The notes under the pieces were generated by a model. That model was not told the origin of the DNA. It did no database searches and saw only the letters and a list, made by a program, of their open reading frames with translations. Positions 17,696-25,843 of a stretch of 40,010 nt of DNA are shown here, in pieces. The first letter of the stretch is position 1. Each line of letters opens with the position of its first letter. Source of the stretch: Streptococcus sobrinus DSM 20742 = ATCC 33478 (GTDB taxonomy: Bacteria > Bacillota > Bacilli > Lactobacillales > Streptococcaceae). The position numbers and the translations under genes are program-made. Where the stretch lies: assembly GCF_000686605.1 (NCBI RefSeq), contig NZ_JMLC01000021.1, forward strand, positions 1 to 40,010, in the 5' to 3' direction.

Positions 17696-17700
17696 AGCTT
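17676..17700 (-). terminator. Terminator of the ABC exporter operon
   Basis: AGCCGTGCC and GGCACAGCT (17680-17688 and 17691-17699) form a 9-bp stem with one wobble. On the minus strand TTTT follows. It is about 13 bases past the exporter stop. Confidence 0.75.
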
Positions 17701-17712
17701 GTTGCAATATAA

Positions 17713-19311
17713 TTAATCCAAGGCCTTCCAAAAGGTGCGATTGATTAGGAACTGTATGATGCCAGCGGCGATTAAGCTGAGTAGCAAAATAACTAATCCG
17801 GCAACTAGGCCACCAAGGAGGCTAATTAAAGCAATAGTAATTCCAACAGCGATACCTCCAACCAGAAAAGTAGCCATCATCACTCCAAAAATAAACCATT
17901 GACCACCACCACGATTAATCAGTTGTGTAAGATCTTTCCAGTTAAGGACAAGATTGTAGTAATCTCTCCGATACATAAATTGCCCAAAAATCAGTGAAGA
18001 TAAGACAAAGCCCAAGAGGAAGACTAATAAGTTTATTAAATTAATATGAACCAGCAAACCAACTACTAAGTATACCAGCACAAGTGGAGCTAACTGTACA
18101 AAGGCTAAAACAATAAACTTTTGTTTCAAAAAGTCTTTAAAATTGACAGGTAAGCTTTTTATGGTGAGATAGTTTGTTTTTTCCAACGATATGCCAACAG
18201 CAAAAAATGTTGAAGGCATGGCAATCAAAGCACCCAAGGCGAGACCAACAATCCACGGAATACCAAAATAAATACCCGAAAACTTTGACAATACAGAAGT
18301 ATTTGAAAAGATACCAACGCCAAAGGCTAATGGAAAAACCAGAGGCATAATGAAAGCTTGAGTAATCAAATTACCATCCTGAAGGGGAGAAAGATGATGA
18401 CGAATCCAGACTCTCCTAAGACTTTTAGACTGTCCATTGCTACGTCTCTTGGTAGAATTTTGTTTTGGCGTAGCAAACAGCGTTTCTTGATAGTATCGAG
18501 GATACATTTTCTTTATCAGCCAAGCTAAACAGATGAGAATAAAGACCAAGGGGAGGACAAAATTCACAAGAGTGGCAAGGCTAAATGGATGGACTAAAAT
18601 ATCATAGTAACCGCGAAAGATCGGCACTTGCGGAACAGAAATAACAATATTTTCACCTTTTTGGAGAGAGGTTGACTGACTATTAGCCCAAAACCAAATC
18701 GCTAATGCTCCAATAGAGGTTATGGCTAAGAGAAGCGTTGAAAAAAGTTTCCCATGTCTGCTCTTAATAGCCACTCGACCAATCAAATGATTGAGAACCA
18801 AGCCGATAATAAGGCTTGAAACACTAGCTAAAACAAAGAGCAAGATCGCTGGCAACAGACCAAGGGGTCCATAAAGTTGCCAAGCAAGGCTAATCAATAA
18901 AGGTAAAATCGGTAAAAGGAAGGTGCCGACTAAACCCGAGGTTGATAAGATCTTAGCCAAATAAATATCCTTAGAATTCAGCGGTAAGTGGGCATAAAGT
19001 TTTAAATCCTGACTTCTGTAAAAGATTGAAAACATAGAGCTCAAGCCATTCATAATTGACATACAGAAGAAAGCGGCAAAATACTGCGAAAATAGACCAG
19101 GAAAAGTCTTGAAATCATAAAAAGCAAAAGTGAAGGTGAAGAGAACAGTCATTATTACCATTAAAAGAAGTTGTTGACGAATCACACTCTTATAAGCTGT
19201 AATCTGCTTTCCTGGGTTCTTCTCCCGCTTCTTTTTAATCTGAGACATATTCTGCGGATTAGAATAGAGAATATTTATCTTTACCAGTTCCCAAACATTG
19301 GACCAATTCAT
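17713..19311 (-). CDS. ABC exporter permease, unassigned substrate
   Basis: A 532-aa polytopic membrane protein with roughly 12 to 14 hydrophobic segments and a short cytoplasmic N-terminus rich in Lys (SQIKKKREKNPGKQ). The segment SIFYRSQDLKLYAHLPLNSKDIYLAKI resembles the cytoplasmic block of large ABC-2 type exporter permeases of Firmicutes. The start is three bases after the stop of the ATPase gene, so the two form one transporter. I do not recognise the substrate. No peptide, immunity or two-component gene lies nearby to suggest bacteriocin or antibiotic export. Confidence 0.75.
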   Translation of the reverse strand: MNWSNVWELVKINILYSNPQNMSQIKKKREKNPGKQITAYKSVIRQQLLLMVIMTVLFTFTFAFYDFKTFPGLFSQYFAAFFCMSIMNGLSSMFSIFYRSQDLKLYAHLPLNSKDIYLAKILSTSGLVGTFLLPILPLLISLAWQLYGPLGLLPAILLFVLASVSSLIIGLVLNHLIGRVAIKSRHGKLFSTLLLAITSIGALAIWFWANSQSTSLQKGENIVISVPQVPIFRGYYDILVHPFSLATLVNFVLPLVFILICLAWLIKKMYPRYYQETLFATPKQNSTKRRSNGQSKSLRRVWIRHHLSPLQDGNLITQAFIMPLVFPLAFGVGIFSNTSVLSKFSGIYFGIPWIVGLALGALIAMPSTFFAVGISLEKTNYLTIKSLPVNFKDFLKQKFIVLAFVQLAPLVLVYLVVGLLVHINLINLLVFLLGFVLSSLIFGQFMYRRDYYNLVLNWKDLTQLINRGGGQWFIFGVMMATFLVGGIAVGITIALISLLGGLVAGLVILLLSLIAAGIIQFLINRTFWKALD

Positions 19312-19314
19312 AGA

Positions 19315-20073
19315 CTATTCCACCTCCTCACCGAGGGTAACATTCCCTGCTTCAGCGTTCCGACCAGCCATTTCCAGATAGATGGTTTCTAAGTCTTTTT
19401 CAGGATAATTAGCCTTAAGCTCTTCTAAAGTCCCAACAAAAATTAGCTTCCCTTGTTTGAGAATACCAATTCGGTCGCAGAGCTGTTCTGCTACCTGTAA
19501 GACATGGGTTGAAAAGAGGACAGTATTGCCTGCTTGGGCGTGCTGCTTCATCATTTCCTTGAGATCAAAGGAAGCCTGAGGATCTAAACCAGTCAGAGGT
19601 TCATCCAAAATCCAAATATCTGGATTGACCACCAATGCACCAATGACAATAACCTTCTGCCTCATCCCATGCGAAAAGCTATCAATAATATCATTTTGCT
19701 GCTGGGTCAAATCAAAAACCTGAGTCAAGTCTGCAATTCTTTGCTCCACTTGACTATCCTCAACACCATAAATTTTTCCTAGAAAATACCAGTACTCGCT
19801 AGCAGTAAGATTGAGGAAAATATCGGGTGAGTCCGGCACATAGCCAATTCTCTTTTTCACAGCATCGCGATTGGCTGAGAGGGCCTGACCATCGACAAGG
19901 ACTTCACCGTAAGTTGCCTCAATAATAGAGGTCAGGATAGAAATTGTGGTAGTCTTCCCAGCTCCGTTGTGGCCAATCAGGCCGAAAATTTCCCCATTAT
20001 TGATGATCAAATTGAGGTCACTCAGGGCCTCCTTCTCACCATAAATCTTTGATACGTGTTGAAATTCAATCAT
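19315..20073 (-). CDS. ABC exporter ATP-binding protein
   Basis: The ATPase partner of the downstream permease, 252 aa from the chosen start MIEFQHVSKIYG. A longer frame starting at 20106 adds eleven basic residues and was not used, because GGGAGAAG sits just before MIEFQ. Walker A is GHNGAGKTT (34-42). The signature is atypical, FSHGMRQKV, as in drug and lipid exporter ATPases of the CcmA/DrrA type. Walker B is WILDEPLTGLD, and the H-loop is STHVLQVAEQ. The operon has a strong promoter about 380 bases upstream, giving a long leader. Confidence 0.85.
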   Translation of the reverse strand: MIEFQHVSKIYGEKEALSDLNLIINNGEIFGLIGHNGAGKTTTISILTSIIEATYGEVLVDGQALSANRDAVKKRIGYVPDSPDIFLNLTASEYWYFLGKIYGVEDSQVEQRIADLTQVFDLTQQQNDIIDSFSHGMRQKVIVIGALVVNPDIWILDEPLTGLDPQASFDLKEMMKQHAQAGNTVLFSTHVLQVAEQLCDRIGILKQGKLIFVGTLEELKANYPEKDLETIYLEMAGRNAEAGNVTLGEEVE

Positions 20074-20139
20074 TTTCTTCTCCCTTTTCCTCTTTCTAAA
20101 TAGCAACTTATTAAAGAACTGCCTTCACTATCCTTCACT

Positions 20140-20175
20140 TACACTCTTTTTGTGCTATAGCTCTAAAAGAGTGTA
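20140..20175. repeat. 11-bp inverted repeat in the exporter leader
   Basis: TACACTCTTTT (20140-20150) pairs exactly with AAAAGAGTGTA (20165-20175) around a 14-base loop. On the minus strand it lies about 70 bases before the ATPase start and has no following T-run, so it is a leader hairpin rather than a terminator. Confidence 0.7.
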
Positions 20176-20448
20176 GCGACTCAGGCATAAAAACACGTTG
20201 TGTCATCTCATAAAGGTTGAGCTCTCGTTATAAGTAAACTGCTGTCCAACAAGCATTGCTTGACTTGGTTAATTCATTTAAAGCTTTTAATAGAATAACT
20301 GACAAGATCGTGTTAGACCGAATGTCCTTATCATCATAAATTTATTTGATTTTCTTATACAAAACGCAACAGGTCTTTCCTATCAACTTCATCCTTTACT
20401 AAATGAAAAATCATTTGTTCCGTAAAACTAATACAAACAACTATCAAA

Positions 20449-20477
20449 ATCATACAAAAAAGGGGCTTTTTTGTCAA
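20449..20477 (-). promoter_or_regulatory. Strong promoter of the ABC exporter operon
   Basis: On the minus strand TTGACA (20472-20477), a 17-base spacer and TATGAT (20449-20454), the closest to consensus of the promoters seen here. Transcription would begin near 20442, about 370 bases before the ATPase start. Confidence 0.75.
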
Positions 20478-20501
20478 TCACTTTCCGCAAAATAAGCATG
20501 G

Positions 20502-20540
20502 TATGACAAAAAGTTAATCTATGACATCATTTTGTCATAG
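20502..20540. promoter_or_regulatory. Operator with three TATGACA half-sites
   Basis: CTATGACA (20519-20526) and TGTCATAG (20533-20540) form a perfect 8-bp palindrome with a 6-base spacer. A third half-site TATGACA (20502-20508) lies 18 bases before the first in the same direction. The cluster sits 25-63 bases upstream of the exporter -35, fitting an activator or a repressor. The regulator is unknown. Confidence 0.55.
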
Positions 20541-20555
20541 GCTGGAAAAACCATT

Positions 20556-20681
20556 CTAGATAAACCTTTTTGCCTTAAGGAAACTAATTCTGTTAGCAGA
20601 AAATCTTTCTGACCACTGAAAAGGATTTTGGAGTGGTCCAAAAATCCTTAGTAGTACTACAAACCCTATTTTTTCAGTCAA
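20556..20681 (-). other. Doubtful 41-codon frame with TTG start
   Basis: TTG at 20679-20681 has GGAG eight bases upstream. The predicted peptide (TEKIGFVVLLRIFGPLQNPF...) is basic at the C-terminus. A TTGAAA-N17-TATTCT promoter-like sequence lies upstream. The frame runs through two competing hairpins, which suggests an RNA or repeat rather than a gene. I do not recognise the product. Confidence 0.15.
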
Positions 20682-20833
20682 AATATATCTCCTACCACTG
20701 CAAGAAGAATAGTAAAAGCTAAAAGTGATTTCAAAAACTTTTCTATGGTTTTCTAACACTACAAAAACATCTTAGCAAACTCAGACTAGAGAAATAGACC
20801 TTTAACTTTCTGATTAACAGATTTAAAACCACC

Positions 20834-20865
20834 AAAAAAGAGCTGAGCTTATTAAACTCAACTCT
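20834..20865 (-). terminator. Terminator of the lipoprotein gene
   Basis: On the minus strand AGAGTTGAG and CTCAGCTCT pair over 9 bp with one wobble, followed by TTTTTT. It is about 35 bases after the stop. Confidence 0.75.
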
Positions 20866-20899
20866 TCAACTTATCTCACTAAATTCTGTTCTATCAGGA

Positions 20900-21274
20900 C
20901 TAGTCATTGACGTTATCTGTTTCTTTTTCAAGAATAGCACCATTACCACTGTCAATGGTATAACTATACTCAATTGAATCTTTAACAAATTCAAGTTCGT
21001 AAACATTTTTACCATTTTCAATATCTTGCGCTACTTTTGTAAAAGTAACTTGCTCTGCTGTCAAACCTGCATCGGCAAGAGCGGTATTTTTAGCTTCATC
21101 TTCTGAAATAGCAGCTGATGTTGACGATGAACTAGCACTTGATGACTTTGATGGACTTGATGATACCGTGCTTGACGCAGGTGTCTGAACGTGATCATCA
21201 TTATCATCAAAATCACAAGCTGCTAAAGCTAAGATTGATAGGCCTGTCGCCAAAAGGGGGATTAGTTTTTTCAT
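20900..21274 (-). CDS. PepSY-type lipoprotein
   Basis: A 124-aa secreted lipoprotein. The signal peptide ends in LALAAC with lipidated Cys20. An acidic patch (DFDDNDDH) and a Ser-rich linker (about 33-54) follow. The globular part (about 56-120) reads ISEDEAKNTALADAGL then VYELEFVKDSIEYSYTIDSGNGAIL, the helix-strand pattern of a PepSY domain. Such domains are often thought to inhibit or chaperone extracellular enzymes, but no partner is visible here. GGAGG precedes the start. It is flanked by terminators on both sides and looks monocistronic. Confidence 0.8.
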   Translation of the reverse strand: MKKLIPLLATGLSILALAACDFDDNDDHVQTPASSTVSSSPSKSSSASSSSTSAAISEDEAKNTALADAGLTAEQVTFTKVAQDIENGKNVYELEFVKDSIEYSYTIDSGNGAILEKETDNVND

Positions 21275-21362
21275 TTACTTGTCCTCCATTTTTTATTAAC
21301 TTATTTAAAATCATTGTAGCCTAAACTCTAGTTGCCTGTCAATTTTAAAACTTGTAGTTACC

Positions 21363-21390
21363 AAAAAGTCACCCAAGGAAAACTTGGGCG
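21363..21390 (-). terminator. Terminator of tkt
   Basis: CACCCAAG and CTTGGGCG (21370-21377 and 21383-21390) form an 8-bp stem with one wobble. On the minus strand ACTTTTT follows, about 22 bases after the stop. Confidence 0.75.
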
Positions 21391-21412
21391 ATATCTTTAT
21401 AACACAGTTTTC

Positions 21413-23398
21413 TTACATAGATTTGTAAAGCGCAACAGCATTGTCAACTGTAAAGCCATACTCTTCAAAAATACGATTACCTGGTGCTGAAGCTCCCCAA
21501 GTGTCAATGGTCAAGGTCTTGCCAGCGAGGCCGACATACTTGCCCCAACCAAAGCTAGAGCCAGCTTCGATAGCTAGACGCTTGCTTACAGCTGATAGCA
21601 AGATGCTTTCTTTGTAGGCTGCATCTTGCTCATCAAAGATATTTTGGGCTGGCATAGAAACTACTCGTACGTGAGTGCCCTGAGCTTCCAAAGCTGCTTG
21701 TGTATCTAGAGCCAGTTTAACTTCAGAACCCGTAGCAATGATGATACCATCAAGGTCGCCCTTGGCTTCTGAAATAATGTAGGCACCCTTATTGACACCC
21801 TCTGCTGCTTTTTCCTTGGTGCCTTCTAGAACAGGCAGGCCTTGGCGGGTCAGAACCAACATAGTAGGGCGGTCCGTTTCAGCCAAAGCTCTTTGCCAAG
21901 CCGCATTAGTTTCATTACCATCAGCTGGACGAATGACATTGAGGTTAGGCATGGAGCGAACGCTGGCCAATTGTTCGATTGGTTCGTGGGTTGGGCCATC
22001 TTCCCCAACTGCTACTGAGTCATGGGTCATGACATAAACGGTCGGCAGATTTTGCAGAGCCGCCATCCGAACAGCAGGCAGGAGGTAGTTAGAAAAGACG
22101 AAGAAGGTACCACCATAGACACGAGTGCCTCCGTGCAGAGCAATTCCATTCATGGCCGCTGCCATAGCGAATTCCCGCACACCAAACCAGATATTGCGAC
22201 CGGCATAGTTGCCAGCTTGGAAATCTGTTTCCGCCTTAACCATGGTATTGTTAGAAGCAGACAAGTCAGCAGAACCACCCCAGAAATTAGGAAGTTGGGC
22301 TGAAATTTGTTGGATAGCTTCTTGGCTAGAAACCCGGCTAGCGACAGCTGTTTCCAGTTCATGTGGAGCTAAGTCAACGGATTCGGCTTGGCCTGCGAAG
22401 GCTGCCTTATACTCAGCCGCTAATTCTGGATAGGCTTTTTCATATTCATGGAACTTGGTATCCCAAGCATTTTCAGCCGCTTCACCACGGAATTGAATAC
22501 CGATTTCAAAACGACGTTTAACTTCATCAGGCACGGTGAAAGCGGGATAATCGTAGCCCCAAGACTTCTTGGCATAGTCAATACCTTCTTGACCCAGAGG
22601 CGCACCGTGGACTGCAGAAGTCCCTTGTTTTTCCGCACCAAAACCGATAACTGTCTTGACCTCAATGATGGATGGCTTCTCAGTCTCAGCCTTGGCCGCT
22701 TGGATAGCAGCTTCAATAGCTTCCAAGTCATTACCATCTTTGACCAAGATATGTTGCCAACCGTAGGCTTCAAACTTGCCCTTGATATCATCCGTAAAGG
22801 CCATGGAGGTTGGACCATCTAGAGAAATATCATTGGAATCATAGAGCAAAATCAACTTGCCCAGCTTGAGATGACCAGCCAGGCTGGCTGCTTCCTGACT
22901 GACCCCTTCCATGAGACAGCCATCACCATTCAAGGTGTAGGTGTAGTGGTCAACAATGTTAAAATCAGGCTTGTTAAACTTAGCCGCCAGATGAGCTTCT
23001 GCCATGGCCATCCCAACAGCATTGGCAATTCCTTGCCCTAGAGGACCGGTTGTTGCTTCAACACCATCAGTATGATCCACTTCTGGGTGACCTGGAGTTT
23101 TCGAACCCCATTGACGGAAATTCTTTAAATCATCCAGGCTAACCTTGTAGCCTGACAGATGAAGGAGGCTATAAAGGAGGGCACTACCATGACCAGCGGA
23201 GAGAACAAAGCGGTCACGGTTAGACCAAGAACGGCTAGTCTTTGGATTGACATTCATGACATGGTTCCAAAGCACATAGGCCATAGGTGCTGCCCCCATG
23301 GGCAGACCCGGGTGACCCGAATTAGCAGCTTGGATAGCTTCAATTGACAGCGATCGAACGGTATTAACCGCCAATTGATCAATAGTATCAAATGACAT
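21413..23398 (-). CDS. tkt: Transketolase
   Basis: A thiamine-diphosphate enzyme of the pentose phosphate pathway that moves two-carbon units between sugar phosphates. It is 661 aa from [13 protein letters not shown], the normal start; the frame is open 20 codons further but without family character. Visible blocks are the substrate-binding [11 protein letters not shown], the ThDP/Mg motif [13 protein letters not shown], and LTHDS-type (here [21 protein letters not shown]). It has its own promoter and terminator. In S. pneumoniae, as I recall, tkt lies beside the ula ascorbate PTS genes, and the PTS regulator here is again its neighbour. Confidence 0.95.
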   Translation of the reverse strand: MSFDTIDQLAVNTVRSLSIEAIQAANSGHPGLPMGAAPMAYVLWNHVMNVNPKTSRSWSNRDRFVLSAGHGSALLYSLLHLSGYKVSLDDLKNFRQWGSKTPGHPEVDHTDGVEATTGPLGQGIANAVGMAMAEAHLAAKFNKPDFNIVDHYTYTLNGDGCLMEGVSQEAASLAGHLKLGKLILLYDSNDISLDGPTSMAFTDDIKGKFEAYGWQHILVKDGNDLEAIEAAIQAAKAETEKPSIIEVKTVIGFGAEKQGTSAVHGAPLGQEGIDYAKKSWGYDYPAFTVPDEVKRRFEIGIQFRGEAAENAWDTKFHEYEKAYPELAAEYKAAFAGQAESVDLAPHELETAVASRVSSQEAIQQISAQLPNFWGGSADLSASNNTMVKAETDFQAGNYAGRNIWFGVREFAMAAAMNGIALHGGTRVYGGTFFVFSNYLLPAVRMAALQNLPTVYVMTHDSVAVGEDGPTHEPIEQLASVRSMPNLNVIRPADGNETNAAWQRALAETDRPTMLVLTRQGLPVLEGTKEKAAEGVNKGAYIISEAKGDLDGIIIATGSEVKLALDTQAALEAQGTHVRVVSMPAQNIFDEQDAAYKESILLSAVSKRLAIEAGSSFGWGKYVGLAGKTLTIDTWGASAPGNRIFEEYGFTVDNAVALYKSM

Positions 23399-23466
23399 AA
23401 GATAAACGACCTTTCTAGACTTACTATAAAGAGGAGGCTCCTCAAGACAATCTTTCAAACACCTCT

Positions 23467-23475
23467 ATTGTAGCA
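23467..23475 (-). promoter_or_regulatory. Extended -10 promoter of tkt
   Basis: On the minus strand TGCTACAAT (TGn-TACAAT), about 70 bases before the start. The leader contains a GAGGAG/CTCCTC hairpin at 23431-23443. Confidence 0.5.
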
Positions 23476-23508
23476 TAATGACACTAGTTTTTCATTTAGG
23501 CTATGAAG

Positions 23509-23590
23509 TCTGGCGGGAAATTTTTCCCGATATTTTCAAGAATCAGGAGCCCATCTTCCGACTAGTTTAATCCTAACAAATTCCGCCAGA
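23509..23590. repeat. Nested inverted repeats upstream of tkt
   Basis: CGGGAAA and TTTCCCG (23514-23529) form a 7-bp stem with a 2-base loop. TCTGGCGG (23509-23516) can instead pair with CCGCCAGA (23583-23590), so the two pairings exclude each other. They lie between the PTS regulator terminator and the tkt promoter. Confidence 0.5.
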
Positions 23591-23591
23591 T

Positions 23592-23638
23592 AAAAAAGAC
23601 CAAGTCTTACACGATTCTGTGTTCAAAAGTGTGCTTGG
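23592..23638 (-). terminator. Terminator of the PTS regulator gene
   Basis: On the minus strand CCAAG...ACAC pairs with GTGT...CTTGG (23600-23604 with 23634-23638 for the outer arm), then TCTTTTTT follows. A shorter AGCAA/TTGCT hairpin with five T lies just before it (23638-23654). Confidence 0.55.
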
Positions 23639-23655
23639 AAAAAGCAAGTTTGCTG

Positions 23656-25701
23656 CTATTGGAGCTTTGTTTGAATCAAATTCAGTATGTCCTCCGATGA
23701 TTTTTGGCTTCTAATCTCCTCTATAAAATTAGCATCAGATAAAAGCTTTAATAAATCCTTCATCACTAACAGATGCTGAGTGTTGTCAACAGCTGCCAAG
23801 AAAATAACAAGCCCAATTTTACCATAGCTGGTGTCAATCGACTTGTCCAAAATCACAAAACTAAGTCCAATCTGATTAACACCTTCTGGACTAGCATGTG
23901 GCAATAGAATCCCAGGAGCTATCTGATAATTCTGCCTATGATTAGCTAAGTTTCTCAATACCCGGTTAAGGTATTCTCTGGTGATGATCTTATCATTAAG
24001 TAAGGGCTGAGCAGACTTTTTAACAACATCTTCAATCGTATCTACACCGGGAATGACACTAATATAATTACTTTTCAAGACATCCTTTAGTCTTAAGTCT
24101 TTAGCCAAGGCTTTATGGCCTCTTCCGGATAAATACCGAGAAAGCTCTTGACGCAGAGACAAGTCATCGTGGATGGACGCATGCCTACCAATTATTTTGA
24201 CGAGATCATCTATTAGTGGTAACTGAAAACGCAGACTACTAACCCTTTCATAGACCCTTTTCACCAGATGATACTCCTCATCCTCAGTCATTACCGGATT
24301 AACAATAAAAATTGGCTTTTCTAATTGTAAAATTACACTACTACTCGTAGCAGAAAAGATAATATCAAAATCGGTCTTCTGAATTTTGAGCAAACTATCA
24401 ATATCCATTGGCCCAATGAAAGTCATTTCAGCAAAGAGATGTTGTAAATCCGCAAGTAATAGAGCTGAACTACCAATTCCACTAGTGCACACAACAGCAG
24501 CTTTAATAGATTTATGACGACTTTTTTGTCTACCTTGAGTCAATAAGGCTGCAAAATGCATGGTTAAAAAAGCTACTTCTTCCTCAGATATTTGAAACTC
24601 TTTTAATCCATCGGACGACATCATTGCTTTTTTTACAAGATAAAAAATACTAGGATACTCTGCCTTTGTCCTCTCAGCAATAAGGTTGTTAACTGGAAAG
24701 TAAAAGAGTAAGCGATAATAAGTCGGTCGCAAATGGCTATAAATTTGTTTAATAATTCCAGACCAATCTAGAAACTGTATCCCTGAAAGCCTTTCGAAAT
24801 TAGTAATCAACTCCTTTGTTAGGTTTAAGATAAGAGCTCTGTCTGGTGAAATCGCATCCCTATTACCTACAGATTGCCCTAAAATTAAGGCCGTTAAATA
24901 TTCAACTTCTCTAGTATCATCCACTTCTAATTTTGTTAACAAGGTTTCAATAAATTTATATTCAGCAAAACCCAAAAGATTGACACTAGTAAAGGCTTCT
25001 TCATGAAATAAGTTCCTCTTTAAACGGTTTAGAATAAGAACGATAAAATAGGCCAGCTCAATGGTCCGACTTTCTACCAACTCTATAGAAAAACTCTGAC
25101 GCAAAGTTTGAATCAGTTGAAGATAGTCTTGAATCTGAACCCTCTTAAATTGAGATAGGTAAATATCATAGATTTGACTCATCCCTTCAGAAATATCTTT
25201 TGTCAGCCAATCAAAGAGTAAATTCCTAACCGCTAGTTCATTCCCCTCAAGCTCGTATCCTTTTTCTCTAGAATAGACTATACGAATTCCCCTCTTGCCT
25301 AGAATCTTCTCTAATTTTTTTAAGTCAACAAGTACCGTCGTTTTACTGACTTTAAGGATAGCTAAGAAATCGGCTAAAGAAAGATAGTCTTCATCCAATG
25401 CCACCAGTAGTAAGAACAAAAACCTGAGCCTTTCATCACTATTCATTAGATAATCTGCTAAGATTTTTGAATTTCCTAAAGTCTGAACTAAGAAATTGTG
25501 ATGCCCTTTAGTTATCTCTATAGTTGATTCCTTATAGTTTAAGGTTGGCAACTGATTCTCAACGAATAAATCATTTAATTTATCCAAAATATAGGTAACT
25601 TGGCGACGTGTTAGATTTAAACTAGATTCCAGCCTTGACAAATTTGTTGTCTGCTCAGTCACGAGATGCTTTATTAAATCTATTAACCGTCTATCAATCA
25701 T
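23656..25701 (-). CDS. PRD-containing PTS-controlled transcriptional regulator
   Basis: A 681-aa multidomain activator of the MtlR/LicR/UlaR type. An N-terminal winged helix-turn-helix region is followed by a second HTH, two PTS regulation domains (about 180-390), an EIIB-like domain with VVCTSGIGSS (Cys405) and a C-terminal EIIA(Fru)-like domain with LLPHASPEG (His602). Phosphorylation by HPr and the cognate EIIB would set its activity. It lies downstream of the EIIA-EIIB-EIIC operon, separated by a strong terminator, and presumably acts on that operon, possibly at the TGTCAC palindrome at 28060. RBS GGGGGACC. Confidence 0.85.
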   Translation of the reverse strand: MIDRRLIDLIKHLVTEQTTNLSRLESSLNLTRRQVTYILDKLNDLFVENQLPTLNYKESTIEITKGHHNFLVQTLGNSKILADYLMNSDERLRFLFLLLVALDEDYLSLADFLAILKVSKTTVLVDLKKLEKILGKRGIRIVYSREKGYELEGNELAVRNLLFDWLTKDISEGMSQIYDIYLSQFKRVQIQDYLQLIQTLRQSFSIELVESRTIELAYFIVLILNRLKRNLFHEEAFTSVNLLGFAEYKFIETLLTKLEVDDTREVEYLTALILGQSVGNRDAISPDRALILNLTKELITNFERLSGIQFLDWSGIIKQIYSHLRPTYYRLLFYFPVNNLIAERTKAEYPSIFYLVKKAMMSSDGLKEFQISEEEVAFLTMHFAALLTQGRQKSRHKSIKAAVVCTSGIGSSALLLADLQHLFAEMTFIGPMDIDSLLKIQKTDFDIIFSATSSSVILQLEKPIFIVNPVMTEDEEYHLVKRVYERVSSLRFQLPLIDDLVKIIGRHASIHDDLSLRQELSRYLSGRGHKALAKDLRLKDVLKSNYISVIPGVDTIEDVVKKSAQPLLNDKIITREYLNRVLRNLANHRQNYQIAPGILLPHASPEGVNQIGLSFVILDKSIDTSYGKIGLVIFLAAVDNTQHLLVMKDLLKLLSDANFIEEIRSQKSSEDILNLIQTKLQ

Positions 25702-25793
25702 TTTGGTCCCCCAGCATTGTCACAAGCAAAATAATATTACTAATTAGATATAAATTCACTTTAACATATTGGTAACTGATTTTCAAAAGCAAG

Positions 25794-25835
25794 AAAAAAC
25801 TATCGCCTACAACAAACTTTGTAAGTAGACAACAG
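25794..25835 (-). terminator. Terminator after the PTS EIIC gene
   Basis: On the minus strand CTGTTGTCTAC and GTAGGCGATAG pair over 11 bp with three G-T wobbles. Inside is an ACAAA/TTTGT extension, and TTTTTT follows. It begins eight bases past the EIIC stop and separates the PTS genes from the regulator. Confidence 0.8.
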
Positions 25836-25843
25836 TTCTTCTT

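Larger units (their letters stand above)
20074..20899. other. 826-bp region with long exporter leader, operator and small ORF
   Basis: From left to right: the roughly 370-base leader of the exporter, with a TACACTCTTTT/AAAAGAGTGTA hairpin at 20140-20175 and an AAATGA/TCATTT hairpin at 20401-20416; the promoter at 20449-20477; the TATGACA operator at 20502-20540; a pair of competing stems at 20611-20649; and the lipoprotein terminator at 20834-20865. Apart from a doubtful 41-codon frame (20556-20681, minus) I see no gene. Confidence 0.6.

Noticed and set aside
20150..20170. TTTTAGAGCTAT on the minus strand, like the start of a type II-A CRISPR repeat
   Set aside because: Only 12 bases match, there is a single copy, no spacer pattern, no tracrRNA partner and no cas genes. 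It is the loop and arm of an 11-bp hairpin in the exporter leader.
23399..23458. 20-codon N-terminal extension of tkt
   Set aside because: Transketolase starts at [10 protein letters not shown]; the extension covers a leader hairpin and is not conserved in character.
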